A stretch of 64,000 bases of DNA from Bog-473 sp963777485 (lineage in GTDB: Bacteria; Actinomycetota; Acidimicrobiia; Acidimicrobiales; RAAP-2), in the NCBI GenBank assembly GCA_963777485.1, contig CAVZQP010000002.1, forward strand, positions 682,001 through 746,000, given 5' to 3'. The translations under genes were made by a program, and so were the position numbers. Numbering within the stretch: position 1 is the first letter of the stretch; each line of letters begins with the position of its first letter. Below the pieces are notes generated by a model. The model worked only from the letters and a program-made list of their open reading frames with translations. It was not told the origin of the DNA and searched no databases. Below, in pieces: positions 16,997 through 24,493 of this stretch.

Positions 16997-17246
16997 GCCG
17001 CGCCATTTGGCGCCAGGTCACCGGCACCGCCCCCAGCGCGATCGCCTCGGCGCGGAGGATCTCGGGCAGGTCGTAGTGGTTCAACGCGGCGGAGCGCCGG
17101 TGGACCTGGTACCCGCGGCGGGGGATGCCGAGCGCCGCCGCCATGGCGTGGAGCTCGCCGGGGTCGTCGGCCAGCAGATGGGACCAGCGGTCGGCCCGGC
17201 CGCGGACGGTGGCCGGCTGCCGCCAGTCGTCGACGTAGACGGTCAG
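16941..17246 (-). CDS. DUF4031 domain protein, probable CTG start
   Basis: 101-aa protein beginning (L/M)TVYVDDWRQP, with WSHLLADDPGELHAMAAALG, NHYDLPEILRAEAIALGAV and PVTWRQMARL. This matches the small DUF4031 family, whose members usually start M-T-V-Y-V-D; function is unknown. No ATG, GTG or TTG sits at the expected position. A CTG at 17246 overlaps the TGA of the upstream epsilon-subunit gene (CTGA), in the same style as other couplings here. An in-frame GTG at 17294, inside the upstream gene, is the alternative. The 3' end overlaps ecm on the opposite strand. Confidence 0.6.
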   Translation of the reverse strand: MTVYVDDWRQPATVRGRADRWSHLLADDPGELHAMAAALGIPRRGYQVHRRSAALNHYDLPEILRAEAIALGAVPVTWRQMARLTREWRRAGAPPAPPGPP

Positions 17247-17464
17247 CGGCCGGTCCAGGGCCGGTCGCGGCTGACCGGCACGGGCTTGTTCCACCAGCGG
17301 CCGCTGAAGCGCCAGGCTTCGTGTACCGGTTGCTGCTCGTCGGGCGCGGCAAGCCGGGGCCACGCCAGCTGCACGGCCGACGCGATCGCCGCGAGCACCG
17401 CCGGGTCGGGTTCGGGCCGCGGCCGCAGGGAGAGCTGCGCCGGGTCGTCGGCGGCGGCGCTCAC
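17243..17464 (-). CDS. Acyl-CoA carboxylase epsilon-like subunit
   Basis: 73-aa protein too small for many gene callers. Its GTG overlaps the stop of the carboxyltransferase gene (GTGA). A short N-terminus is followed by PDPAVLAAIASAVQLAWP and the C-terminal AWRFSGRWWNKP, the pattern of actinobacterial epsilon subunits, which bind and stimulate the biotin-dependent acyl-CoA carboxylase alpha/beta complex. Sequence conservation in this family is low, so position carries most of the weight. Confidence 0.65.
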   Translation of the reverse strand: MSAAADDPAQLSLRPRPEPDPAVLAAIASAVQLAWPRLAAPDEQQPVHEAWRFSGRWWNKPVPVSRDRPWTGR

Positions 17465-19017
17465 AACGGGACGTTGCCGTGCTTGCGCCGCGGCAGGTCC
17501 TCGCGCTTGGACGCCAGGATGTCGAGGCTGCGGCAGATGACGGTGCGGGTGTCGGCCGGCGAGATCACGTCGTCGATGTAGCCGCGCTCGGCCGCGATGT
17601 ACGGGTTGGCGTAGCGCTCGGTGTACTCGTCGATCAGCTCGGCGCGGCGCTGCGCCGGGTCGGCCGCCTCGGCCAGCTCGCGGCGGTAGACGATGTCGAC
17701 CGCGCCGTTCGGGCCCATGACCGCCAGCTCGGCCGAGGGCCAGGCGAAGGCAAGGTCCGCGCCGATCGACTTGGAGTTCATGACGACGTACGCGCCGCCG
17801 TACGCCTTGCGCGTGATGATCTGGATGCGCGGCACCGTCGCCTCGCAGTAGGCGTAGAGCAGCTTGGCGCCGTGGCGGATGATGCCGCCGTACTCCTGGT
17901 CGGTGCCCGGGAGGAAACCGGGCACGTCGACGAACGTCAGCAGCGGGATGTTGAACGCGTCGCACACGCGCACGAAGCGCGAGGCCTTCTCGGAAGAGTC
18001 GATGTCGAGGACACCGGCCAGCACTGCCGGCTGGTTGCCGACGATGCCCACGACGCGCCCGTTCATGCGCGCGTATCCGCAGGTGATCGACATGGCCCAG
18101 TGCCGGTGCACTTCGAAGTATTCGCCGTCGTCCACCACGGCACTGATGATCTTCTTCATGTCGTAGGGCTGGTTGGGTGACATCGGCAGGAAGTCGATGA
18201 GCTCGGTGACCTCGCGGTCGGGCTCGTCGCCCGTCGGCTCCACCGGCGGTTCCTCGAGGTTGTTCGACGGGAGGAACGACAGGAGATGCCGCACCTCGTC
18301 GAGGCAGGCCTTCTCGTCGGGCGCCACGAAGGTGGCGACCCCGGACTTGGTGGCGTGGCTCATGGCGCCGCCGAGCTCTTCGAGCGTGACGTCTTCGCCG
18401 GTCACCGTCTTCACGACGTCAGGGCCCGTGATGAACATGTGCGAGGTGCCCTGCACCATGAAGATGAAGTCGGTCATGGCGGGCGAGTACACGGCGCCGC
18501 CGGCGCACGGGCCGAGGATCACGCTGATCTGGGGGATGACGCCCGACGCCGCGACGTTGCGGTGGAAGATGCCCCCGTAGGAGTGCAGCGAGACCACGCC
18601 CTCCTGAATCCGCGCGCCGGCCCCGTCATTGAGGCCGATCATCGGGACCCCGGTGGACGCCGCGAGGTCCATGACCTTGTGGATCTTCTCGGCGAAGACC
18701 TCGCCCAGTGCGCCGCCGAAGACCGTGAAGTCCTGGCTGAACAGGCAGACCCGGCGTCCGTCGATCGTCCCGAAGCCGGTCACGACGCCGTCGGTGTAGG
18801 GGCGGTTGTCCTCGAGGCCCATGCCATGGGCCCGGTGCCGGGCCAGCATGTCGAGCTCCTGGAACGACCCTTCGTCCAGCAGGTACTCGATCCGCTCCCG
18901 GGCGGTCAGCTTGCCCTTGGCGTGGTGGCGCTCGACAGCCCGGGGGCTTCCGGCGTTGAGGGCCTCGTTCTTGCGTTCGGCCAGCTCGGCCAGGCGTTCG
19001 GCCATGGAGTGTTCCAT
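17461..19017 (-). CDS. Acyl-CoA (propionyl/acetyl-CoA) carboxylase beta subunit
   Basis: 518-aa biotin-dependent carboxyltransferase that transfers CO2 from carboxybiotin to propionyl-CoA or acetyl-CoA. Landmarks are LTARERIEYLLDEGSF, SQDFTVFGGALGEVFAEKI, GLNDGAGARIQEGV, the oxyanion Gly motifs (GPCAGGAVYSPAMTDFIFMV) and FVDVPGFLPGTDQE...GGIIRHGAKLLYAY. The ATG at 19017 has a -10-like TACCCT 7 nt upstream; ATG 19005 is an alternative. The biotin/alpha subunit is not in the window. With Ecm and the epimerase it would serve the propionyl-CoA end of the ethylmalonyl-CoA pathway. Confidence 0.92.
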   Translation of the reverse strand: MEHSMAERLAELAERKNEALNAGSPRAVERHHAKGKLTARERIEYLLDEGSFQELDMLARHRAHGMGLEDNRPYTDGVVTGFGTIDGRRVCLFSQDFTVFGGALGEVFAEKIHKVMDLAASTGVPMIGLNDGAGARIQEGVVSLHSYGGIFHRNVAASGVIPQISVILGPCAGGAVYSPAMTDFIFMVQGTSHMFITGPDVVKTVTGEDVTLEELGGAMSHATKSGVATFVAPDEKACLDEVRHLLSFLPSNNLEEPPVEPTGDEPDREVTELIDFLPMSPNQPYDMKKIISAVVDDGEYFEVHRHWAMSITCGYARMNGRVVGIVGNQPAVLAGVLDIDSSEKASRFVRVCDAFNIPLLTFVDVPGFLPGTDQEYGGIIRHGAKLLYAYCEATVPRIQIITRKAYGGAYVVMNSKSIGADLAFAWPSAELAVMGPNGAVDIVYRRELAEAADPAQRRAELIDEYTERYANPYIAAERGYIDDVISPADTRTVICRSLDILASKREDLPRRKHGNVPL

Positions 19018-19024
19018 GGGTTTG

Positions 19025-19030
19025 AGGGTA
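19025..19030 (-). promoter_or_regulatory. Putative leaderless -10 of carboxylase beta gene
   Basis: Minus-strand TACCCT ends 7 nt before the ATG at 19017; no Shine-Dalgarno sequence is visible. Confidence 0.4.
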
Positions 19031-19187
19031 CAGCTGACCGGGTGCCGCCTGAAATTGGGACCGTAAGAGACCGAACGAGAAGGCGTTCTAATTCTCAACG
19101 GAAAATACCTGGTCCCACCAGGAAAAAGATCAGGCGCCGGGGCCGAGGGGCCCGGACCGACCGCCCGACTGCAATGGGGGGGAGACG

Positions 19188-19991
19188 ATGACGCTTCTGC
19201 AAGTAGCGGAAGCCGAGGTTCGATTCGGAGGTGTGCACGCGCTGCGGGGCGTGAACCTCGACGTCGCGCCCGGCATCGTCACGGGTCTCATCGGCCCCAA
19301 CGGCGCGGGGAAGACCACCTGCTTCAACGCCATCTGCGGGCTGCAGAGCCTCAACGGCGGCTGCATCACCTTCGACGGCACCGACATGACGGCCCTCAAG
19401 CCCCATCAGCGCGCCCGGCTCGGCATCGCCCGCACGTTCCAACGCCTCGAGGTCTTCGGCTCGCTGTCGGTGCGCGAGAACGTGCTCGCCGCCGCCGAGA
19501 TCCGGCGCCGCTGGTCTCGTGACCGCTCCGACGCCGCCGCCAACGCCGACGGCGTCCTGTCGTTGGTCGGGCTGAGCTACCTGGCCGACCGGCCGGCCGA
19601 CACGCTCCCCACCGGCCAGGCCCGGCTGCTCGAACTCGCCCGCGCCCTGGCCACGCGGCCCCGCCTGCTCCTCCTCGACGAGCCGTCGTCCGGCCTCGAC
19701 GACAGCGAGAGCGACGAGCTGGGTGACCTGCTCTGCCAGCTGGCCCGGGCCGGCATGGGCGTGCTGCTGGTCGAGCACGACATGGGCCTCGTGATGCGCG
19801 TGTGCGCCCAGATCAACGTCCTCGATTTCGGTGCCGTGCTGATGGTCGGTGGCCCGGACGAGGTCCGGGCCGACGAGCGGGTGCGTGCCGCCTACCTGGG
19901 TGCGGCCGACGACCCCGAGGAGAGCGCGATCGCGGACGACGACGACGGCGACGGCGCGGCGATCCCGGCGACGGCAGGGACCCATGGCTGA
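19188..19991 (+). CDS. Branched-chain amino acid-type ABC transporter ATPase (LivG-like)
   Basis: 267-aa ATPase. The Walker A motif GPNGAGKTT is at 36-44, Q-loop text ARTFQRLEVF follows, the signature is the LivG-style LPTGQARLLELARAL instead of LSGGQ, Walker B is LLLLDEPSSGLD, and the switch His is in LLVEHDMG. The C-terminus carries an extra Asp/Glu-rich tail (after about residue 240). The ATG has a purine-rich GGGGGGAG 4-10 nt upstream. It is the first gene of a six-gene operon and overlaps the next ATPase gene by 8 bp. Substrate class (amino acids, amides, urea or acids) is not determinable. Confidence 0.92.
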   Translation: MTLLQVAEAEVRFGGVHALRGVNLDVAPGIVTGLIGPNGAGKTTCFNAICGLQSLNGGCITFDGTDMTALKPHQRARLGIARTFQRLEVFGSLSVRENVLAAAEIRRRWSRDRSDAAANADGVLSLVGLSYLADRPADTLPTGQARLLELARALATRPRLLLLDEPSSGLDDSESDELGDLLCQLARAGMGVLLVEHDMGLVMRVCAQINVLDFGAVLMVGGPDEVRADERVRAAYLGAADDPEESAIADDDDGDGAAIPATAGTHG

Positions 19992-20715
19992 GACGGCGCC
20001 GAACACGCCGCCGCCGGTGCTCGAGCTCCGGCGCGTGCACGCGGGGTACGGCCAGATCGAGGTGCTGCACGGCATCGACCTCGCCGTGACCACTGGCTCG
20101 GTGCTCGCGCTCCTGGGTCCCAATGGCGCCGGCAAGTCCACGACGCTCAAGGTCGCGAGCGGCCAGATGGAGCCGACGAAGGGCTGCTTCCATGTACTCG
20201 GCCGCCACGTGAACGGCATGCGCCCCGACCGGCTCGCCCGCGCCGGGCTCTGCACGCTGCCCGACGGGCGCGGCATCTTCCCGAACCTGACGGTCATGGA
20301 GAACCTACGGCTGATGACCTACGGCGGCCCCTCCCGCTCGCACGTCGAGCACATGGCCTTCACCCGATTCCCCCGGCTGGCCGAGCGGCGCCACCAGCTG
20401 GCCGGGACGCTCTCGGGCGGAGAGCAGCAGATGCTGGCCATGGCCCGCACGCTCAGCGTCGAGCCCGCGGTGTTGCTCCTCGACGAGATCTCCATGGGCC
20501 TCGCCCCGATGATCGTCGACGAGCTCTATGCGCTGGTGAAGCAGATCGCCGACGAAGGCGTGGCCGTGATCCTGGCGGAGCAGTTCGCCGCCACCGCGCT
20601 TGGCGTCGCGACCGACGTCGCCGTCGTGGTCCAGGGCCGCATCGTCGTCGCCGGCAAGCCGGACGAGCTACCCGACGACCTCTCCGACGCCTATCTGGGA
20701 GGCGCCGCCGCGTGA
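19984..20715 (+). CDS. Branched-chain amino acid-type ABC transporter ATPase (LivF-like)
   Basis: 243-aa second ATPase of the pair, with Walker A GPNGAGKST, signature LSGGEQQML, Walker B LLLLDEISMGLAP and the LivF-typical LPDGRGIFPNLTVMENL. The usual LivF 'E' after Walker B Asp is present (LLDEIS). It starts within the LivG-like gene and its stop overlaps the GTG of the next gene, so all are translationally coupled. Confidence 0.92.
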   Translation: MAETAPNTPPPVLELRRVHAGYGQIEVLHGIDLAVTTGSVLALLGPNGAGKSTTLKVASGQMEPTKGCFHVLGRHVNGMRPDRLARAGLCTLPDGRGIFPNLTVMENLRLMTYGGPSRSHVEHMAFTRFPRLAERRHQLAGTLSGGEQQMLAMARTLSVEPAVLLLDEISMGLAPMIVDELYALVKQIADEGVAVILAEQFAATALGVATDVAVVVQGRIVVAGKPDELPDDLSDAYLGGAAA

Positions 20716-22253
20716 ACGCTCTGTCGCCTCTCCGCCGGCTCGTGGTGCTGGGTGCGTCCTCGGCGCTCTTGGTCACCGGCGGCTCGGGGCTGCTCGCCCT
20801 CGCGATGTCCGACGGGCCCGCCGGTGCCGACAACAGCCTGGGCGGGTTCACGGTCAACGCGCTGGCCGAGTCGATCTCGGTGCAGTACGAGCAGCCCAAC
20901 TTCCCGGTCCCGGCCACGCCGTCGCTGGAGTTCGACGAGGGCTATGCGGCGTCGTCGGACAACTACGGCCCGACCGGATCGGCCACGGCCTCGACGCTCT
21001 ACCCCGGCCAGGTCGTGGCGAACGCCGGCCCTCAGCTCGCGCTGCTGGTGCCGGGCGTCCCGCTGCCGCCGGCGCCGACGTGGCCGATCCAGGCGGTCAG
21101 CGATTTCCCGCAGAAGCCCAACAGCGCCTCGACCGACATGCCCGGCTTGAACATGGACGCCCAGAGCTCGACCGACGGGAACACCGCCACGGCCACCGTC
21201 GGCAACGACGCCGCGACCTCGGGCTCCAACGGCGGCAACCCCACGCAGCAGGCGCCGTCGGGCTCGGGCAACCTGCTCTCCGGCTCGAACGCACTGCTCG
21301 GCGTTGGGGGCCTGTCGGCCAACTCCTCGGCGCAGGCGCCGTCGATCAAGGCCAGCGCGGACGCGACGGCAACCGTCGGCGGCATTTCCATGCTCGGCGG
21401 CTTCATCTCCATCGGCAGCATCACGTCCACTGCCGGCGCCAGCTCCGACGGCACCACCGGCAAGGTCACGGGGTCGACCCAGGTGCAGAACGTGTCGATC
21501 GCCGGCCAACAGGTCTCCATCACGGCCAACGGCATCCAGGCGCCCTCCGGCAAGCCGCTCGGGTCTCTGCCCGTCTCGGCCCTGAACACGCTCCTCAAGG
21601 AGCTCGGCATCACGATCGCGGTGACGAACACCACCGACAAGGTCAGCGGGCCCTCGGCCAGCCGCGAGCTCGACGGCCTCGAGGTCCAGGTCAACCTCGA
21701 CACGCTCGACACCGCCGCCAACAAATTCGCGTCCCTGCTGCCGGCGAAGCTCATCTCCCAGTTGCCCTTCGCGATCCCCAACGAGCAGCTGATCTCGTTC
21801 TACTTCGGGCGTGTGCAGGTGAGCTCCACGGCGTCCCCCAGCTTCGTCGCCTCGAACTCGGGCAGCACGGGCACCGCCGCGTCGTCGTCCGCGTCGACCG
21901 GCGGGTCGACGACCGGCAACACCGGGAGCAGCTTCACCGGCAGCTCGGGGGTCGGCGCCGGCAGCAGCTTCGCCGGCAACACCGGCAGCGGCGGTTCCTC
22001 GCCCTCGGGCAGCAACGGCACCGGGTCGCCAACCGTGTCGCCCCAGACCTCGGCGGTCGGCGCGACGTTCAAGGGGGTCGGTGCCGCGCTCATCCTGCTC
22101 GGCCTGCTCGCCGCGGCCGCCCTGGCCTATCTCTACAAACGCGCCGACGACATGACCGATGCCCTCGGCACCACCTGTTCCGACGGTGACCCCCTCATGG
22201 AGCGTTTCACCGTCACGCCCGACGAACTGTCTGACTTCGGAGGATTCGGCTGA
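20712..22253 (+). CDS. Secreted low-complexity surface protein, single C-terminal TM (unknown)
   Basis: 513 aa, not recognised as a known family. An N-terminal signal peptide (ALLVTGGSGLLALAMSDGPA) probably ends at about residue 39. A Ser/Thr/Asn/Gly/Ala-rich ectodomain follows, with a more ordered part around 340-395 (NTLLKELGITIAVTNTT). A flexible Ser/Gly linker comes next, then one TM helix (GVGAALILLGLLAAAALAYL) and a short, acidic cytoplasmic tail (about 38 aa). The GTG overlaps the LivF-like stop, and its own stop overlaps the next ATG. The topology suggests a cell-surface partner of the transporter; this is inference from position alone. Confidence 0.65.
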   Translation: MNALSPLRRLVVLGASSALLVTGGSGLLALAMSDGPAGADNSLGGFTVNALAESISVQYEQPNFPVPATPSLEFDEGYAASSDNYGPTGSATASTLYPGQVVANAGPQLALLVPGVPLPPAPTWPIQAVSDFPQKPNSASTDMPGLNMDAQSSTDGNTATATVGNDAATSGSNGGNPTQQAPSGSGNLLSGSNALLGVGGLSANSSAQAPSIKASADATATVGGISMLGGFISIGSITSTAGASSDGTTGKVTGSTQVQNVSIAGQQVSITANGIQAPSGKPLGSLPVSALNTLLKELGITIAVTNTTDKVSGPSASRELDGLEVQVNLDTLDTAANKFASLLPAKLISQLPFAIPNEQLISFYFGRVQVSSTASPSFVASNSGSTGTAASSSASTGGSTTGNTGSSFTGSSGVGAGSSFAGNTGSGGSSPSGSNGTGSPTVSPQTSAVGATFKGVGAALILLGLLAAAALAYLYKRADDMTDALGTTCSDGDPLMERFTVTPDELSDFGGFG

Positions 22254-22783
22254 TGAAATTCCCAGGAAGATCGTCCGGTGAGCCCGACCCCGGGGAGGTC
22301 ACCCGGGTCGGTGCGAGCTCGGACTTCAGCGGGCTCGCCGGGCCCGTGGTCGTCCCGCAGGCTGTCGACGCGCCCGGGGGCGAGGCGAACGGCGCCACGC
22401 CCGTGCCGACGCGCCTGCAACGGCTGGCCGCGGTGGTGGACCGGGCGCGGCCGGGGCGCAGCAGCCGCAACGTGCGCAAGTGGCTCGAGTGGATCGGCAT
22501 GGCGCTCGTCGTGTTCGGCTTCGTCTGCATCCTGCTCGGTTGGTACGGCGCGGCGAACAGCCCCTACCTCTACGAGGAGATCCCCTACGTCATCTCGGGC
22601 GGACTGCTCGGCGTCGCGCTCGTGATCGGGGGCGGCGTCCTCGTGCGCTCGGCCTGGACGATGCGCCAGATCGAAGAGGAGCGCCGCAACGCGCTCGCCA
22701 TCGTGCGTTCGGTGGACCGGCTCGAGCGCATTCTGCGCAGTCTCGACGAGGCGCGCCGCAGCGACCGTGAGGAGCGCGTATGA
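22253..22783 (+). CDS. Small two-TM membrane protein in transporter operon (unknown)
   Basis: 176 aa: about 75 polar N-terminal residues, TM1 (WIGMALVVFGFVCILLGWYG), a short loop with NSPYLYEEIPYVISGG, TM2 (GLLGVALVIGGGVLVRSAW), then a charged, probably coiled-coil C-terminus (QIEEERRNALAIVRSVDRLE). No family is recognised. The ATG overlaps the previous stop (TGATG) and its stop overlaps the next ATG (ATGA). It may scaffold the surface protein or transporter. Confidence 0.65.
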   Translation: MKFPGRSSGEPDPGEVTRVGASSDFSGLAGPVVVPQAVDAPGGEANGATPVPTRLQRLAAVVDRARPGRSSRNVRKWLEWIGMALVVFGFVCILLGWYGAANSPYLYEEIPYVISGGLLGVALVIGGGVLVRSAWTMRQIEEERRNALAIVRSVDRLERILRSLDEARRSDREERV

Positions 22784-24444
22784 GGCGCATCGGCATCCGC
22801 GTCCGCAATCGCCAACGCGTCGCCGTCGCGGTCTCCGTGGCCGCGCTCGCGCTGCTGGCGTCGGCCTGCGGCTCCCGGCTCACCGGCTCCCAGGCCGCGT
22901 TGGCTCAAGGTGCATTCGGGCATTCGGGCAACGGCAGCTCGGGCACCGGGGTCGGCACCGGCGCGGAGGCGCTGGGTTCGGCGTCCGCCACCTGCGGGTC
23001 CTCGTCCTCGTCCTCGACCACGACGACCACTGCGAAGTCGTCCTCGTCCACCACGACGACAAAGGCAAAGTCGGGTTCCGCTTCGACGACGTCCAGCACC
23101 ACCACGACGACCGCGCCGTGCGCGTCGTCGAGCTCGCCCGGGCTGGCCGCAGGCTCGCCCGGCAGCAGCGGGTCCGCCGGTTCCCACCCCGGCAGCACGG
23201 GTGCCGCGGCGGCCAACCCGGCCACCCTGGCCGGCGTGTCGAACGGCTCTGGCGTGTGCGGCGCCAACGGCAACCAGGCGCCGGCCGGCGGCAACGGCGG
23301 CGCCACCGCGACGGGGGTCACGGCCACGACGATCACCGTCGGCAACATCGCCAGCATCAGCGGCGTCGCGCCGGGCCTGACGCAGAGCGCGCAGCAGGCC
23401 ACCGAGGCCTGGGCCGCCTACGTCAACAGCACCGGCGGTATCTGCGGCCGCCAGATCAAGGTCCAGCCCTTCGACGACGGCAACGACTCGGGCCAGAACT
23501 TCGCGGCTGCGTCACAAGCCTGTTCGAGCGACTTCGCCCTGGTGGGCAGCGCGTCGGGCTTCGACGACGGGAGCGCCAACGCCGTCAACAGCTGCAGCAT
23601 CCCCGACATGTCGGCCGAGGTCTCCACCGCGGCCGCCGGCGGCACCGCCGACATCTTCGGCGCCAGCCCGGGTGACGACCACTACTACCCGGTCGGGCCG
23701 GGCAACTACATCAAGGCGACCTATCCGAACGCCATCAAACACGCGGCCGAGATCTACCTGCAGGTGCCGGCCACGGCGAGCCAGGCCGCCCACGAGATCC
23801 AGGCCAATACCAGCGTCGGTTTCGTGTACACACCGGCCAATGGCATCGCGACGACGCCGACGAACGCCAACTACGGCACCATCGTCCAGCAGCTGCAGAG
23901 CCAGGGCAGCCAGTACGTGTCCGAGTACTCCGACGACAACTCAGCCGAGCGGCTGCTCCAGGCCATGCAGCAGGCGAACTACGCGCCGCAGGTCGTCGAC
24001 TGGATCTCCGAGGAGTACACGCCGCAGTTCGCCCAACAGACCTCGCCCGAGTCCAACGGCAACCTGGTCGCCATGACGGCGACCGACGGTTACGACGACA
24101 GCGGCAACCCGGGCATGCAGCTGATGGAGACGTGGCTCAACCGCGTGGCCGGGAGCGGGAACTGGCACCAGGACATCTTCGCCATCCTGGCCTGGTCGGC
24201 CGGCTTGGCGTTCGAGCAGGCGGCCAAGCAGGTGGGACCGGACCTCACGCGGCCCACGCTGATCGCCAAGTTGCAGGGCATCACGAGCTGGACCGGCGGC
24301 GGCGTGACGCCGGAGACCGATATCGGGCAGAAGATCCCCTCCAAGTGCTTCTACTACGTGAAGATCGAGAACGGCGGGTTCCAGCGGGTGTACCCCTCTG
24401 CTCCCGGCACCTACGACTGCAACAGCGGCTACGTCCAGTACTGA
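22780..24444 (+). CDS. ABC transporter substrate-binding lipoprotein (LivK-like)
   Basis: 554-aa lipoprotein. A basic n-region and hydrophobic core end in a lipobox around LLASAC (residues ~26-31). A very long Ser/Thr/Gly/Ala-rich linker (about 35-180) follows, then a type-I periplasmic-binding fold of the Peripla_BP_6/LivK kind (TITVGNIASISG, YVNSTGGICGRQIKVQPFDD, and at the end YYVKIENGGFQRVYP). The linker is unusually long for this family and may span a thick envelope. It is coupled to the preceding membrane gene. The ligand is unknown. Confidence 0.88.
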   Translation: MRRIGIRVRNRQRVAVAVSVAALALLASACGSRLTGSQAALAQGAFGHSGNGSSGTGVGTGAEALGSASATCGSSSSSSTTTTTAKSSSSTTTTKAKSGSASTTSSTTTTTAPCASSSSPGLAAGSPGSSGSAGSHPGSTGAAAANPATLAGVSNGSGVCGANGNQAPAGGNGGATATGVTATTITVGNIASISGVAPGLTQSAQQATEAWAAYVNSTGGICGRQIKVQPFDDGNDSGQNFAAASQACSSDFALVGSASGFDDGSANAVNSCSIPDMSAEVSTAAAGGTADIFGASPGDDHYYPVGPGNYIKATYPNAIKHAAEIYLQVPATASQAAHEIQANTSVGFVYTPANGIATTPTNANYGTIVQQLQSQGSQYVSEYSDDNSAERLLQAMQQANYAPQVVDWISEEYTPQFAQQTSPESNGNLVAMTATDGYDDSGNPGMQLMETWLNRVAGSGNWHQDIFAILAWSAGLAFEQAAKQVGPDLTRPTLIAKLQGITSWTGGGVTPETDIGQKIPSKCFYYVKIENGGFQRVYPSAPGTYDCNSGYVQY

Positions 24445-24493
24445 TCCCGTGGGCGACCCCGACAACCAAGCGACGACGGAGCACTGAGCAGCG

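Noticed and set aside
20600..22189. Alternative 529-codon frame over the surface-protein gene
   Set aside because: Arg/Gln/His-rich shadow; the other frame has a signal peptide, a TM helix and coupled start and stop.
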